Part shown: one piece after another, positions 1 through 7,068 of the stretch
Numbering within the stretch: the first letter of the stretch is position 1
How the letters are laid out: each line of letters opens with the position of its first letter
Source of the DNA: Bacillota bacterium
GTDB taxonomy: Bacteria > Bacillota > Clostridia > Saccharofermentanales > Fastidiosipilaceae
Length of the DNA: 23,105 bases
Direction of reading: 5' to 3'
Assembly: GCA_023388205.1 (NCBI GenBank)
Contig: JAEWGS010000074.1
Coordinates: 1-23,105 of the forward strand
The notes under the pieces: generated by a model
Database searches by the model: none
What the model was told of the DNA's origin: nothing
The model's input: the letters and a program-made list of their open reading frames with translations, nothing else
Program-made: the position numbers and the translations under genes

Positions 1-603
1 CCCTAAAATGAGCTGATCCACAGCAGCTTCACCTTGAACCGAAGATGGAATCAGCAGCAAGTCAAAAGCGGGATAGCGGCGCTTAAGCACCTTGATAATA
101 TCCCGAATGACGGCCCCGGAAGGTGAAGTGATCACACCGATGCGCCGAGGAATCAAGGGGAGTTTTCGCTTCCTGTCGAGATCAAAAAGTCCTTCCTCAC
201 GCAGTTTTTTCTTGAGGGCTTCGATGCGTTCTGCTTCTGAACCTTGTCCCTCGCGCTGCATACGTAAGACATGGATCTGTAAGCGTCCTTGCTTTTGATA
301 AAACTCCGTGCTGCAATGACAAATCACTTTTTGACCGTTTTCCGGGATGAAATCCAGACGCTTCCACTCACTGCCCCACATCACACAGGAAAGTAAAGCG
401 TTGTCATCTTTGAGCGAAAAAAAGACCGATCGGCCGGTTGCACTCTGGCTCAAGGAAGAAATTTCTCCGCACATATAGAAATCGCCGAGTCCCTTGGATA
501 GGCTCAAGTACTTGGCGATCACATCACAAATATAAGAAACACTATGGATCCGGCGCCCGGACTCCGTGCGCGCCTCTTCGGGGAGCAGCTTCTCTTGTGT
601 CAT
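1..603 (-). CDS. xseA: Exodeoxyribonuclease VII large subunit, N-terminal part (cut by window edge)
   Basis: This is the 5' part of the large subunit of exonuclease VII, which degrades single-stranded DNA in both directions in the cytoplasm together with XseB. The 201 visible residues cover the N-terminal OB-fold domain (about residues 18-115, with GRSVFFSLKD at 57-66) and the start of the catalytic domain (IGVITSPSGAVIRDI at 155-169). Both stretches are typical of XseA. The ATG at 601-603 lies just after the nusB stop, separated by 3 bases, and a GGAG lies upstream inside the end of nusB, so the two genes are probably translationally coupled. The nusB-xseA neighbourhood is common in Firmicutes, often with folD between them; folD is absent here. 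The C-terminal part lies outside the window, so completeness cannot be judged. Confidence 0.93.
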   Translation of the reverse strand, partial: MTQEKLLPEEARTESGRRIHSVSYICDVIAKYLSLSKGLGDFYMCGEISSLSQSATGRSVFFSLKDDNALLSCVMWGSEWKRLDFIPENGQKVICHCSTEFYQKQGRLQIHVLRMQREGQGSEAERIEALKKKLREEGLFDLDRKRKLPLIPRRIGVITSPSGAVIRDIIKVLKRRYPAFDLLLIPSSVQGEAAVDQLILG

Positions 604-606
604 GCT

Positions 607-1236
607 TTAATGCTCCTGCGCGTCGAGCAAGTCACTTTTTTCAGCTTTGTTACGCGCGTCGTCATTGGGCTCGACGTCATTGGGTTCGACGTCACTGAGC
701 GCGACATCATTTTCTTCAATATGATTTAGCTCGACGTCGCTCCGACCCCTTTCGCTCTCATCAGCCGCATTTAGATCGAGTCGGCCCTTGTCTTGAAGGC
801 CTAAATCTCGTGCGATATTCCCTAAAACACCGTTGATATACTTCTTGCGCTCAGGATCGGCATAACGCTCAATAAACTTCAAACATTCCGCTATCGCCGC
901 AGCCGTTGGCGCTTCTGTATAAATCAATTCCGCGACTGCAACACGAAGGCTCGCGCGTTCTAAGGCAGGCAGGCGCTCCAAGGTCCAGCCGCGCAGATGG
1001 GTAATCAAGAGATCATCAATTTCTTCAGCGTGATCCGCGTAAGCTTGAACCAAGTGACGCATATAATCATGCGCTGCATCATAACGCCGCTGATCTTCAA
1101 AAAAAGCATACTCACCCTGCGAACAGCTTTGCAAAAAACGATCCAAATATTCCTCGATCGCCCCAAAAGACCAGGCGCGCAACTCAAGTTGATACAAAAT
1201 ATGGGTCGCTAAAACCCGCTGCACATTGATATTCAT
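607..1236 (-). CDS. nusB: Transcription antitermination factor NusB with acidic repeat tail
   Basis: NusB binds boxA RNA together with NusE (ribosomal protein S10) in rRNA antitermination complexes. The all-helical NusB core is recognisable from residue 1 to about 150, with the usual late motif NGVLGNIARDL at 135-145 and helices around EAPTAAAIAECLKFIERYAD. The protein is 209 residues, against roughly 130-150 for most NusB proteins. The excess is a hydrophilic C-terminal tail (about 151-209) containing a pentapeptide repeat (DVELN, HIEEN, DVALS, DVEPN, DVEPN at about 167-191), rich in Asp, Glu and Asn. A GGG-containing site precedes the ATG. The stop lies 3 bases before xseA. The core assignment is firm; a role for the tail is unknown. 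Confidence 0.92.
   Translation of the reverse strand: MNINVQRVLATHILYQLELRAWSFGAIEEYLDRFLQSCSQGEYAFFEDQRRYDAAHDYMRHLVQAYADHAEEIDDLLITHLRGWTLERLPALERASLRVAVAELIYTEAPTAAAIAECLKFIERYADPERKKYINGVLGNIARDLGLQDKGRLDLNAADESERGRSDVELNHIEENDVALSDVEPNDVEPNDDARNKAEKSDLLDAQEH
662..736 (-). repeat. 15-bp tandem repeat (about 5 units) coding the NusB tail
   Basis: Five consecutive 15-base units can be laid out from 662 to 736. The first two (662-676 and 677-691) differ at one base, and the others are more diverged. Because 15 is a multiple of three, the repeat keeps frame and encodes an acidic five-residue motif in the C-terminal tail of NusB. The near-identity of the last two encoded units suggests a recent duplication. 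Confidence 0.85.
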
Positions 1237-1312
1237 GATTCCCTACTTTCAGATTCTTCGCTCTAACTTGATCCAGATGTCTTGTGTCCGTTCTCGTGTC
1301 ACTTAAAGGCTT

Positions 1313-1543
1313 TCAATGGAAACGACCGGGCGGCAAGAAAAAATCAATCAACTTGGCACGCCGTTCCGGATCACTGAGGACAAAGGTTCCAAACCAATAT
1401 CCCACGACCGTCAGCAAGACGAGAAAAAGGCTGCGCCAAAAACCAAAGATCAACCAAAATAGGCCGAAAACAAAAAAGGACAAGCCGGTGAACACCCCGA
1501 CCCTGTTGCCTGCAAAAAGGTCTTGCCACCACGACGTCTTCAT
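1313..1543 (-). CDS. Small integral membrane protein, DUF2273 family
   Basis: This 76-residue protein has two hydrophobic segments (about residues 16-35 and 36-56) and a basic, Pro-containing C-terminus. Size, hydropathy and position directly after an AmaP/Asp23 pair match the DUF2273 family, small membrane proteins of unknown function that travel with alkaline-shock proteins in Gram-positive bacteria. Its ATG overlaps the amaP stop codon by four bases (ATGA), so the two are probably translationally coupled. A 76-base gap separates it from nusB. The family name comes from context and general pattern, not a search. Confidence 0.75.
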   Translation of the reverse strand: MKTSWWQDLFAGNRVGVFTGLSFFVFGLFWLIFGFWRSLFLVLLTVVGYWFGTFVLSDPERRAKLIDFFLPPGRFH

Positions 1544-2088
1544 CGATCCACCTGGACCCCGATTCGGTCGACATGATGCACCCGAACTTGAACGGCTGTG
1601 ACGCTGAGCCCTGTGTAACGTTCAATTTCTTTTTTGATCCGTTCTTGAATTTTTTCCATCTGTGTAGGAATTTCAACGTCTGCGTAAAGATCGCAGTCCA
1701 TATAAAGAGAGACGCGCCGATCCTTCACTTTAGCTGAAGCCTTTGCAGATTTAATGCCCGCTTGTGCCGTCTTTGCCGCGTTGAGCGCAATGCTCTCCAA
1801 TGCATTCATGCTCACTTCAATACGGCCAGCATCCGCTTGTTTGAGGCGGGCCGACCTTTGACTCGAACGTAAAATCGAACGCCAAATAACGAACGACGAA
1901 AAGAGAAAAAGGCAAACAAATACCAGCGTATAAAAGGTCAGTCTCAAGCCATTATTGCGCACCCCAACCAAAGAACTCATAATCCGATCTAAGATCAAAG
2001 GGTCGATCAAAATCGAGATGGCAAACAAAGAGCAGGCGGCGATGAGAATCGCAAAAATCGCGATAAATACATTTTGTTCCTTAGACAT
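1540..2088 (-). CDS. amaP: Alkaline shock response membrane anchor protein AmaP
   Basis: This 182-residue protein has two N-terminal transmembrane segments (about residues 6-28 and 48-70) and a cytoplasmic C-terminal domain that resembles Asp23 (beta-rich, with VSLYMDCDLYADVEIP and a final VQVRVHHVDRIG). AmaP anchors Asp23 at the membrane in staphylococci, and the same job is likely here because the asp23 homologue lies immediately upstream. The reading frame is open further upstream, but the ATG at 2086-2088 is chosen because it follows a GGAGAG ribosome binding site and overlaps the asp23 end by 8 bases. It overlaps DUF2273 by 4 bases. Confidence 0.85.
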   Translation of the reverse strand: MSKEQNVFIAIFAILIAACSLFAISILIDPLILDRIMSSLVGVRNNGLRLTFYTLVFVCLFLFSSFVIWRSILRSSQRSARLKQADAGRIEVSMNALESIALNAAKTAQAGIKSAKASAKVKDRRVSLYMDCDLYADVEIPTQMEKIQERIKKEIERYTGLSVTAVQVRVHHVDRIGVQVDR

Positions 2089-2461
2089 GACTCTCCTCTC
2101 CAATCTCAATGATATCTCGCACGTGCACATCGACAGATTCAACAAGTAGATCTGTGTATTTCTCGAGGTCACTTTTGACGTTCTCTTGAATCGAAAAAGC
2201 GACCTCCGGAATCGCAAAACCATAATACACGAGCGGGAAAACCGATATACAGACTAAATTCTCTCCGCTGTTTGAAAAATGAACTTCAACACCTCGGCCG
2301 TCGTGGCTCACACCCAAGCGCTCCTTGAGCGCCGCGACACTGGTATATTCTAGCCCAGCCACGCCTTCACTACGCAGTGCAGCTTCCGCGGCATAACGCG
2401 CGATAAAAGCCTTACTGATACTTCTTTCTCCCGCGATGTTTTGACTTCGGCCTGTGTCCAC
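2081..2461 (-). CDS. Asp23/Gls24 family envelope stress protein
   Basis: The 126-residue soluble protein carries the Asp23/Gls24 (YqhY-like) domain across nearly its whole length: an N-terminal helix region (ISKAFIARYAAEAALRSEGVAG), a central strand region (GVEVHFSNSGENLVCISVFPLVYYGFAIPEV), and the late VDVHVRDI strand. Members form cell-envelope-associated complexes linked to membrane or lipid stress. The start codon is a GTG at 2461, with AAGAGG about six bases upstream; no in-frame ATG with a comparable site exists. It heads the transcript asp23-amaP-DUF2273-nusB-xseA, which follows the efp terminator. In Bacillus the yqhY gene occupies the same place before nusB. Confidence 0.88.
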   Translation of the reverse strand: MDTGRSQNIAGERSISKAFIARYAAEAALRSEGVAGLEYTSVAALKERLGVSHDGRGVEVHFSNSGENLVCISVFPLVYYGFAIPEVAFSIQENVKSDLEKYTDLLVESVDVHVRDIIEIGEESHV

Positions 2462-2518
2462 GTGTTACCTCTTCATTTTCAGCGAACGAACTCAGTTGCA
2501 TCTAGGTCACTCCGCCTC

Positions 2519-2559
2519 TATTGAGTCTAACGCCGATTAAATCGTGACTCATATTGAGT
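2519..2559. promoter_or_regulatory. Upstream region of asp23: direct repeat and palindrome
   Basis: An 8-base word TATTGAGT (ACTCAATA on the transcribed strand) occurs twice, at 2519-2526 and 2552-2559, spaced 33 bases start to start (about three helical turns). The second copy is also half of a palindrome ACTCA-TAT-TGAGT (2547-2559). This lies in the region that must contain the asp23 promoter, so it may be an operator. No convincing -35/-10 pair was found. A TATAAT also occurs on the minus strand at 2583-2588, just after the efp terminator. Confidence 0.3.
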
Positions 2560-2592
2560 ATTCGCTTTAAGTCATCCGCTTCATTATAAGGA

Positions 2593-2619
2593 AAAGAGCG
2601 CAGCCTTGCTGCGCTCTTT
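2593..2619 (-). terminator. Rho-independent terminator of efp
   Basis: A perfect 12-bp stem (2593-2604 pairing with 2608-2619) with a 3-base loop is followed in the minus direction by a short T-rich run. It sits about 60 bases after the efp stop codon. Confidence 0.88.
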
Positions 2620-2679
2620 GGGTTGATTTTAGAGCCAATTATAAAACCAAGGGCTCAAGGCAAGCGCCCCCATCAAAAA

Positions 2680-3237
2680 TTAGGCGCGGTCAACGTATTC
2701 GCCGGTGCGTGTATCCACACGGATCACGTCGCCGTTATTGATGAAAAGCGGCACCTTGACTGTCGCGCCCGTCTCAAGCGTCGCGTTCTTCTGGGCGTTG
2801 GTCGCCGTATCACCGCGCACGCCAGGTTCGGTATCCGTCACTTCAAGCGTGACAAACATCGGGGGTTCAACCTCGAAAACTTTGCCCTTGTAAGAAACAA
2901 CTTTGCAGGTGTCATTTTCTTTCAAGAAGCGAATTTTCTCGCCGATGACCTCTTTGGAGAAAGGTGTTTGATCATACGTTTCCAAATCCATGAAATAGTA
3001 CAGATCACCGTCCGCATACAGATAGCTCATGTCACGACGTTCAAGACGTGCCTCTTCAAACTTCTCGGTCGGGTTGAAGCTTCGCTCAACCACCGCGCCT
3101 GTACGCACATTCTTATACTTCGTGCGAACAAAAGCGGAGCCTTTGCCGGGCTTCACGTGTTGGAATTCAACAATCGTATACACATCCCCATCCATTTCAA
3201 AGGTCACGCCATTACGGAAATCACCTGCGGAAATCAT
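2680..3237 (-). CDS. efp: Translation elongation factor P
   Basis: EF-P binds the ribosome between the P and E sites and relieves stalling at consecutive prolines. The 185-residue length is standard. The three beta-barrel domains are recognisable: the N-terminal KOW-like domain with the tip loop KPGKGSAF (residues 29-36, Lys32 at the position that is modified in other species), the middle OB domain (YMD-rich region), and the C-terminal OB domain with DTEPGVRGDTATNAQKNATLETGA. A strong AGGAGG lies upstream of the ATG. The gene has its own promoter and terminator, and follows a Xaa-Pro peptidase as in Bacillus. No EF-P-modifying enzyme is seen in the window. Confidence 0.97.
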   Translation of the reverse strand: MISAGDFRNGVTFEMDGDVYTIVEFQHVKPGKGSAFVRTKYKNVRTGAVVERSFNPTEKFEEARLERRDMSYLYADGDLYYFMDLETYDQTPFSKEVIGEKIRFLKENDTCKVVSYKGKVFEVEPPMFVTLEVTDTEPGVRGDTATNAQKNATLETGATVKVPLFINNGDVIRVDTRTGEYVDRA

Positions 3238-3314
3238 CTTCTTCCTCCTACATTTTCATCAGAAAAATCAACATTGTAATACACGGGTTAGTCTCCCTGT
3301 GCTCGAACTATAAA

Positions 3315-3343
3315 ATTATATCAGTTTCTTGCAAGAACAACAC
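3315..3343 (-). promoter_or_regulatory. Probable efp promoter with embedded palindrome
   Basis: On the minus strand a consensus TATAAT (3315-3320) is preceded by TG one base upstream, forming an extended -10 element. No good -35 element is found at the expected distance. The spacer contains a perfect 12-base palindrome, TTCTTGCAAGAA (3326-3337), which would lie between the -10 and -35 contacts and could be an operator. The start codon is about 78 bases downstream. Confidence 0.5.
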
Positions 3344-3360
3344 AGAGCCTTTCGTCAATA

Positions 3361-3415
3361 AAAAACCTCACTGAGTCCAGAGCCGTCATTCAGACCGTCA
3401 TTCAGCGAGGTTTTT
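3361..3415 (-). terminator. Terminator of the Xaa-Pro peptidase gene
   Basis: A 14-base arm at 3361-3374 (AAAAACCTCACTGA) pairs with 3402-3415 with one mismatch, and a T-run follows in the minus direction. The loop contains an 11-base direct repeat (CCGTCATTCAG at 3383-3393 and 3395-3405). The A/T runs on both sides mean that it could act in both directions. Confidence 0.75.
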
Positions 3416-3486
3416 CAATAGATTAATGGAATATTCAGATTTTAGCTTGAGATTCTACGCGAAAATCTTGTGCGCAACCTTTATGC

Positions 3487-4581
3487 TTAGGCGCCCACCA
3501 CAATCATTTCCTTCGGCGTACGGTTCAAAGGATCCAGGTGATCTTTTCGCACCACACAAGAATCCTCAATGCGAACCCCACCGAGGCCCGGCACATAAAT
3601 ACCCGGTTCCACTGTGATCATCGCGCCTTCAGGCAAAACCATCTGCGAGCTCGGAGCCAAATTGGGCGCTTCATGGATCAGTAAACCCGTGCTGTGTCCC
3701 AAAGAATGCCCGAAGCGCTCTCCGTAGCCAGCCACCTCAATGATATCTCGCGCAATTTTGTCGCCCTCACAGCCTTTCATCCCCGCGTGAATCTGCTCCA
3801 CACCAGCCAACTGTGCGTCTAAAACGACGTGATAGATCTGAACCATTTCTTCTTCGCGCGGCGTCCCCACGAAAATTGTTCTCGTGGTATCCGAGCAATA
3901 CCCGTTATAGATACAGCCAAAGTCAATCGTCACAGGGTCACCTTCTTCGATCACCTTTTCACTGGCCACACCGTGAGGCATTGCAGAACGATAGCCACTC
4001 GCTACAATCGCATCGAAGCTCGGTCCCGAGGCGCCGTTTTGACGCATGTGATGCTCCAAATAAGCGGCCACTTCGGTCTCCTTCATTCCCGGCTTAATCA
4101 CTTTAAGCAAATCACTGAAAGCATCATCTGCCAATTTCGCCGCCAAAGTCAGCTGCTCGAGTTCATAAGCATCTTTGACCCAGCGAAGGCGTGAGATATC
4201 CTCATAGTGGCCTGCAAACACGACCTCTGGCAAGAGACTTTGGATCTTTTGAAAAGTCGCCCAACTCAAGTCCTGATCCTCTAATCCCATTTTTTTAACA
4301 CCGAGTTTTTTAACATCTTCAGCCATTTCTGTGAGTGGGTTTTTCACCAAAATGGCTTCGACCGGAGCACATTGAGTTTTGGCCTGTTCAAGATATCGGC
4401 TGTCCACATAAATGCGAGAAACTTTTGGGGTCACAAGGCAAATCGAGGTTGTGCCGCTGAAGTGAGCAAAGTAACGGTTGTTTTCACGGCTCGTCAACAA
4501 GACTGCATCTAACTGCTTTTCATCCAGCAATTCACGCAAGGCGTTGAGCCGATTTTGAATGTGTTTGGTTTCAAACTTCAT
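3487..4581 (-). CDS. Xaa-Pro peptidase, M24B family (YqhT-like)
   Basis: This 364-residue cytoplasmic metallopeptidase has a creatinase-type N-terminal domain (about 1-130) and a pita-bread M24 catalytic domain. The five metal ligands expected for the family are all visible: Asp220 and Asp231 (in TIDFGCIYNGYCSDTTRT), His296 (in GHSLGHSTG), Glu325 (in TVEPGIY) and Glu339 (in VRIEDS), and His203 of MPHG is also present. It should remove N-terminal residues that precede proline, or cleave Xaa-Pro dipeptides; the sequence alone does not separate these. It lies upstream of efp as yqhT does in Bacillus, but a terminator and a promoter separate the two. The ATG at 4579-4581 gives the usual family N-terminus. 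Confidence 0.92.
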   Translation of the reverse strand: MKFETKHIQNRLNALRELLDEKQLDAVLLTSRENNRYFAHFSGTTSICLVTPKVSRIYVDSRYLEQAKTQCAPVEAILVKNPLTEMAEDVKKLGVKKMGLEDQDLSWATFQKIQSLLPEVVFAGHYEDISRLRWVKDAYELEQLTLAAKLADDAFSDLLKVIKPGMKETEVAAYLEHHMRQNGASGPSFDAIVASGYRSAMPHGVASEKVIEEGDPVTIDFGCIYNGYCSDTTRTIFVGTPREEEMVQIYHVVLDAQLAGVEQIHAGMKGCEGDKIARDIIEVAGYGERFGHSLGHSTGLLIHEAPNLAPSSQMVLPEGAMITVEPGIYVPGLGGVRIEDSCVVRKDHLDPLNRTPKEMIVVGA

Positions 4582-4876
4582 ATTCTATCCTTCTCTCCTC
4601 ATGTCGATATCAAAGTCGATGGGCTTCGATGACAATGTGGACAATATACCAAAGCTCGAGATTTTTTTCCGCATCTGACACGACCATGCGCAAGAAGGCA
4701 TCGAAGCTTTGGCAAGCGAGCCAATTTAACTCAAGTCGTCAGCCGTGCCCACTTCGCGCTCGAATTAGATTCACTTGACGAATTTTAGTCCATCCAGCGC
4801 AGCTTATCTTTAAGCGCAGGTTCACACATTTCTTGAGCACGCAGCCGAATGCTTTTTTATGCTTATCAGATGCTTT
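4582..4876. other. Intergenic region between yqeG and the peptidase gene
   Basis: These 295 bases hold no convincing gene. In the minus direction a TATATT (4643-4648) preceded by TG one base upstream could be an extended -10 for the peptidase gene, without a clear -35. Only very short open frames without ribosome binding sites or recognisable similarity are present. The yqeG 3' side has only weak T-rich hairpins, and no strong terminator was found. Confidence 0.4.
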
Positions 4877-5383
4877 TTAAGCACCATCTCCATCTCTAAA
4901 TTCCAAGTTCCAAAGTCGAATCAAAAGAGCCTCCAAACAACGCTTCGGGCGAATGAACCACGCCTCATCTTCAGAAAGCGGTTTGCTCCAAATTGAGCAT
5001 AAACCCGCATGTTCAGCCGCCCAGACATCCGTAAAATACTGGTCGCCAACCATCGCAACCGTCTTAGGATCAATATGTTTTTCTTCCAAAAAGCGGCGGA
5101 TCGCCTTTCCAGACGGTTTTTGAGCTTTGGGGATCGCCTCTAGGTCGGCGGAATGAGCCAGTGATTCAAGGCGATCTGCTTTGGCATTAGAGCATAAAAA
5201 GAGACGAAATCCTGCCACTTTTAAGCTTTCAAGAAACGCCAATGTAGGCGCATCAAAACGCCTCTGTCCATGCCTCATCAGGGTGTTATCCACATCAATG
5301 AGTAGCACCCGAATCCCCAGACGCAGCAATTCGTCCTTTGGAAGCTGTTGAATGGACTGAATACAAAAGTCTGCTCTTTTCAT
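4877..5383 (-). CDS. yqeG: YqeG family HAD IIIA-type phosphatase
   Basis: This 168-residue haloacid-dehalogenase-superfamily phosphatase has motif I DVDNTL (Asp30 nucleophile, Asp32), a motif II region FLCSNA (Ser/Asn), the motif III lysine in AQKPSGK, and motif IV GDQYFTDVWAAEHAG. The compact size with no cap insertion fits the YqeG family. Physiological substrates are not established. The frame is open far upstream, but the ATG at 5381-5383 has an AGAGG seven bases before it and gives the normal family N-terminus; the longer version would run through the divergent promoter region. In Bacillus the gene is linked to yqeH and aroE, which are not present here. Confidence 0.88.
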   Translation of the reverse strand: MKRADFCIQSIQQLPKDELLRLGIRVLLIDVDNTLMRHGQRRFDAPTLAFLESLKVAGFRLFLCSNAKADRLESLAHSADLEAIPKAQKPSGKAIRRFLEEKHIDPKTVAMVGDQYFTDVWAAEHAGLCSIWSKPLSEDEAWFIRPKRCLEALLIRLWNLEFRDGDGA

Positions 5384-5558
5384 TTTTACCTCTAAGATAT
5401 GGTCTAATCGAATTAGATTTCTTATAATACCGAAGGTTGTAAACTTGTGAGAGAAATGTAGCTTTAGACAGACGTACATTTCATACTCGCGAATGAATGG
5501 AAACACGCAAGGCAATCGCACCCGGAGACGCCCCGGGGGTTTGGAGGTACATGGATCG
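5384..5558. promoter_or_regulatory. Divergent promoter region between yqeG and aspartate kinase
   Basis: The region must carry promoters for both genes. In the plus direction TATAAT at 5423-5428 is a candidate -10 for the kinase. On the minus strand the overlapping TATTAT/TATAAG is a candidate for yqeG. An imperfect palindrome CTAAT-CGA-ATTAG lies at 5404-5416. The kinase leader is about 120 bases long and contains a GC-rich hairpin (5521-5525 with 5533-5537) just before the GGAGG at 5543-5547. I could not match this leader to a lysine riboswitch or another known class. Confidence 0.4.
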
Positions 5559-6929
5559 ATGAAGCTCTGTAAATTCGGGGGTAGCTCTTTGGCAAGTGCG
5601 GAACAAATCCGCAAAGTGGTCGAAATTATTCTCAGTGACCCCCAACGGCGCTTCGTCGTAGTTTCCGCTCCGGGTAAACGCTATGACAATGACACCAAGG
5701 TGACGGACCTTTTGATCGCCCTGGGGCAAGCCATCCTCAATCAGCAAAGTGGTGAGACAGAACTTGATCTGATCCAAGCTCGCTATTCAGAAATCGCCCG
5801 CCAGCTCGGTTTAGGCGAACAGTATTCGCAAAATATTCGTCAAGACATCTTGCATCGCATCGAACAGCACAAAGATTCTCGCGTCGATTTGATGCATGCA
5901 CTCAAAGCCGCAGGTGAAGACAACTGCGCGAAGCTCTTGACCGATTATCTCATCTCACTTGAGGTCGAAGCGCACTACGTCAATCCCGGTGCCCAAGGTC
6001 TTTTGCTCGAAGAAGATGCGCGCGGTATCCACGTGGTCTCAACCGCTTATCCCCAGCTCGCCCGCCTCAATCAAAGTTCAGGGCTCCAGATTATCCCTGG
6101 TTTCTTCGGTTGGCGCGCCAGTGACCAGAAAATCCTCACCTTTTCGCGAGGCGGTTCTGATATCACCGGTTCGATTTTTTCAGCGGCTTTGGGCGTTTCG
6201 GTCTACGAAAACTGGACGGACGTCGATGGTGTCTACTCAGTTAACCCCAACCTATTCGCGGCGCCCAATCGCGTCAAAGAACTCACCTATTCTGAAATGC
6301 GCGAACTCTCCTATGCAGGTTTTTCCGTCTTGCACGAAGAAGCGCTCGAGCCGGTCCTCAGAGCGAGAATTCCGCTCAATATTAGAAATACAGATAACCC
6401 CAGCGCCCCGGGCACGATGGTGCTTTCTGAGCGCGTCGACTATGAAAATATCGTCACGGGCATTGCTGGTTCAAAAGGCTTCACAGCCCTTCACTTCAGT
6501 AAATATCTCATGAACCGCGAAGTTGGTTTCGTCCATAAAGTGCTCGGCATTTTGGCCGATCTCAACATTCCCTTTGAACATATGCCAACTGGCATCGACT
6601 CCATCTCTGTGATCCTGAGAGATGAGGTCTTTCCTCAAGAAAAAGAACGCATCGTTTTGCAACGCCTCTATGATGAACTTGGCGTAAAAAATGTGAGCAT
6701 CGATCGAAATTATGCGATCGTCATGATCGTTGGAGATGCCATGGCTCAAACCGTCGGCGTGGCCAATCGTGCGGTCTCTGCGCTCAGCCGAGCGGGGATC
6801 AACATTGAGTTCATGGTGCAAGGTAGTTCCGAAATTTCCCTGCTTTTTGGAGTCAAAGCGCCTTTTTGTAACTACGCAGTCATGGAGTTATACAAGAACT
6901 TCTATCTCGGCGGAGGTCTCATCTCCTAA
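5559..6929 (+). CDS. Aspartate kinase (monofunctional, class with two ACT domains)
   Basis: The enzyme phosphorylates L-aspartate to 4-phospho-L-aspartate, the first step toward lysine, threonine, methionine and diaminopimelate. The 456-residue protein begins with KFGGSSLA (residues 5-12), has SRGGSDITGS (196-205) and a DGVYSVNP-type motif in the kinase domain, and ends in tandem ACT domains (from about residue 310, with FVHKVLGILADLNIPFEHMP and the late NIEFMVQGSSEISLLFGV). It is therefore probably feedback-regulated by an amino acid. Length and motifs resemble monofunctional clostridial or streptococcal aspartokinases. The ATG at 5559 is preferred over one at 5493 because it gives the family N-terminus, although the GGAGG is 11 bases away, longer than usual. 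Confidence 0.92.
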   Translation: MKLCKFGGSSLASAEQIRKVVEIILSDPQRRFVVVSAPGKRYDNDTKVTDLLIALGQAILNQQSGETELDLIQARYSEIARQLGLGEQYSQNIRQDILHRIEQHKDSRVDLMHALKAAGEDNCAKLLTDYLISLEVEAHYVNPGAQGLLLEEDARGIHVVSTAYPQLARLNQSSGLQIIPGFFGWRASDQKILTFSRGGSDITGSIFSAALGVSVYENWTDVDGVYSVNPNLFAAPNRVKELTYSEMRELSYAGFSVLHEEALEPVLRARIPLNIRNTDNPSAPGTMVLSERVDYENIVTGIAGSKGFTALHFSKYLMNREVGFVHKVLGILADLNIPFEHMPTGIDSISVILRDEVFPQEKERIVLQRLYDELGVKNVSIDRNYAIVMIVGDAMAQTVGVANRAVSALSRAGINIEFMVQGSSEISLLFGVKAPFCNYAVMELYKNFYLGGGLIS

Positions 6930-6937
6930 GGTCTGGC

Positions 6938-6969
6938 TGGGCTGCGCCACGCTTCCGACCCAACTTTTT
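6938..6969 (+). terminator. Possible weak terminator of aspartate kinase
   Basis: Short interrupted pairings (TGGG 6938-6941 with CCCA 6959-6962, GCG 6944-6946 with CGC 6950-6952) are followed by five T residues at 6965-6969. The stem has unequal internal loops, so the call is tentative. The remaining bases to 7068 show no clear further structure or strong promoter. Confidence 0.35.
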
Positions 6970-7068
6970 CGGTCTTGGGGACCACTAGGTAGAGGCCCTA
7001 TATCGGGAAAGATGAAGAACAGATACCACCTTCAATCAATCATTGAATCACTTCTATGGAGGTCCAAT

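Noticed and set aside
662..736. CRISPR-like array in the short repeats
   Set aside because: The units are contiguous 15-base repeats without spacers and lie in a coding frame.
2623..3279. A 218-codon open frame on the plus strand opposite efp
   Set aside because: It is the complement of a clearly conserved EF-P gene, has no recognisable domain and no ribosome binding site.
4676..4876. A small gene in the gap between yqeG and the peptidase
   Set aside because: Open frames are at most about 30-45 codons, without ribosome binding sites or recognisable similarity.
5430..5558. Lysine riboswitch before aspartate kinase
   Set aside because: The leader is shorter than an L-box element, and I could not find its conserved core; only one GC-rich hairpin is visible.
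5384..5614. A longer N-terminus for the YqeG phosphatase
   Set aside because: It would run through the divergent promoter region and into the aspartate kinase leader; the ATG at 5383 has a good ribosome binding site and gives the family N-terminus.
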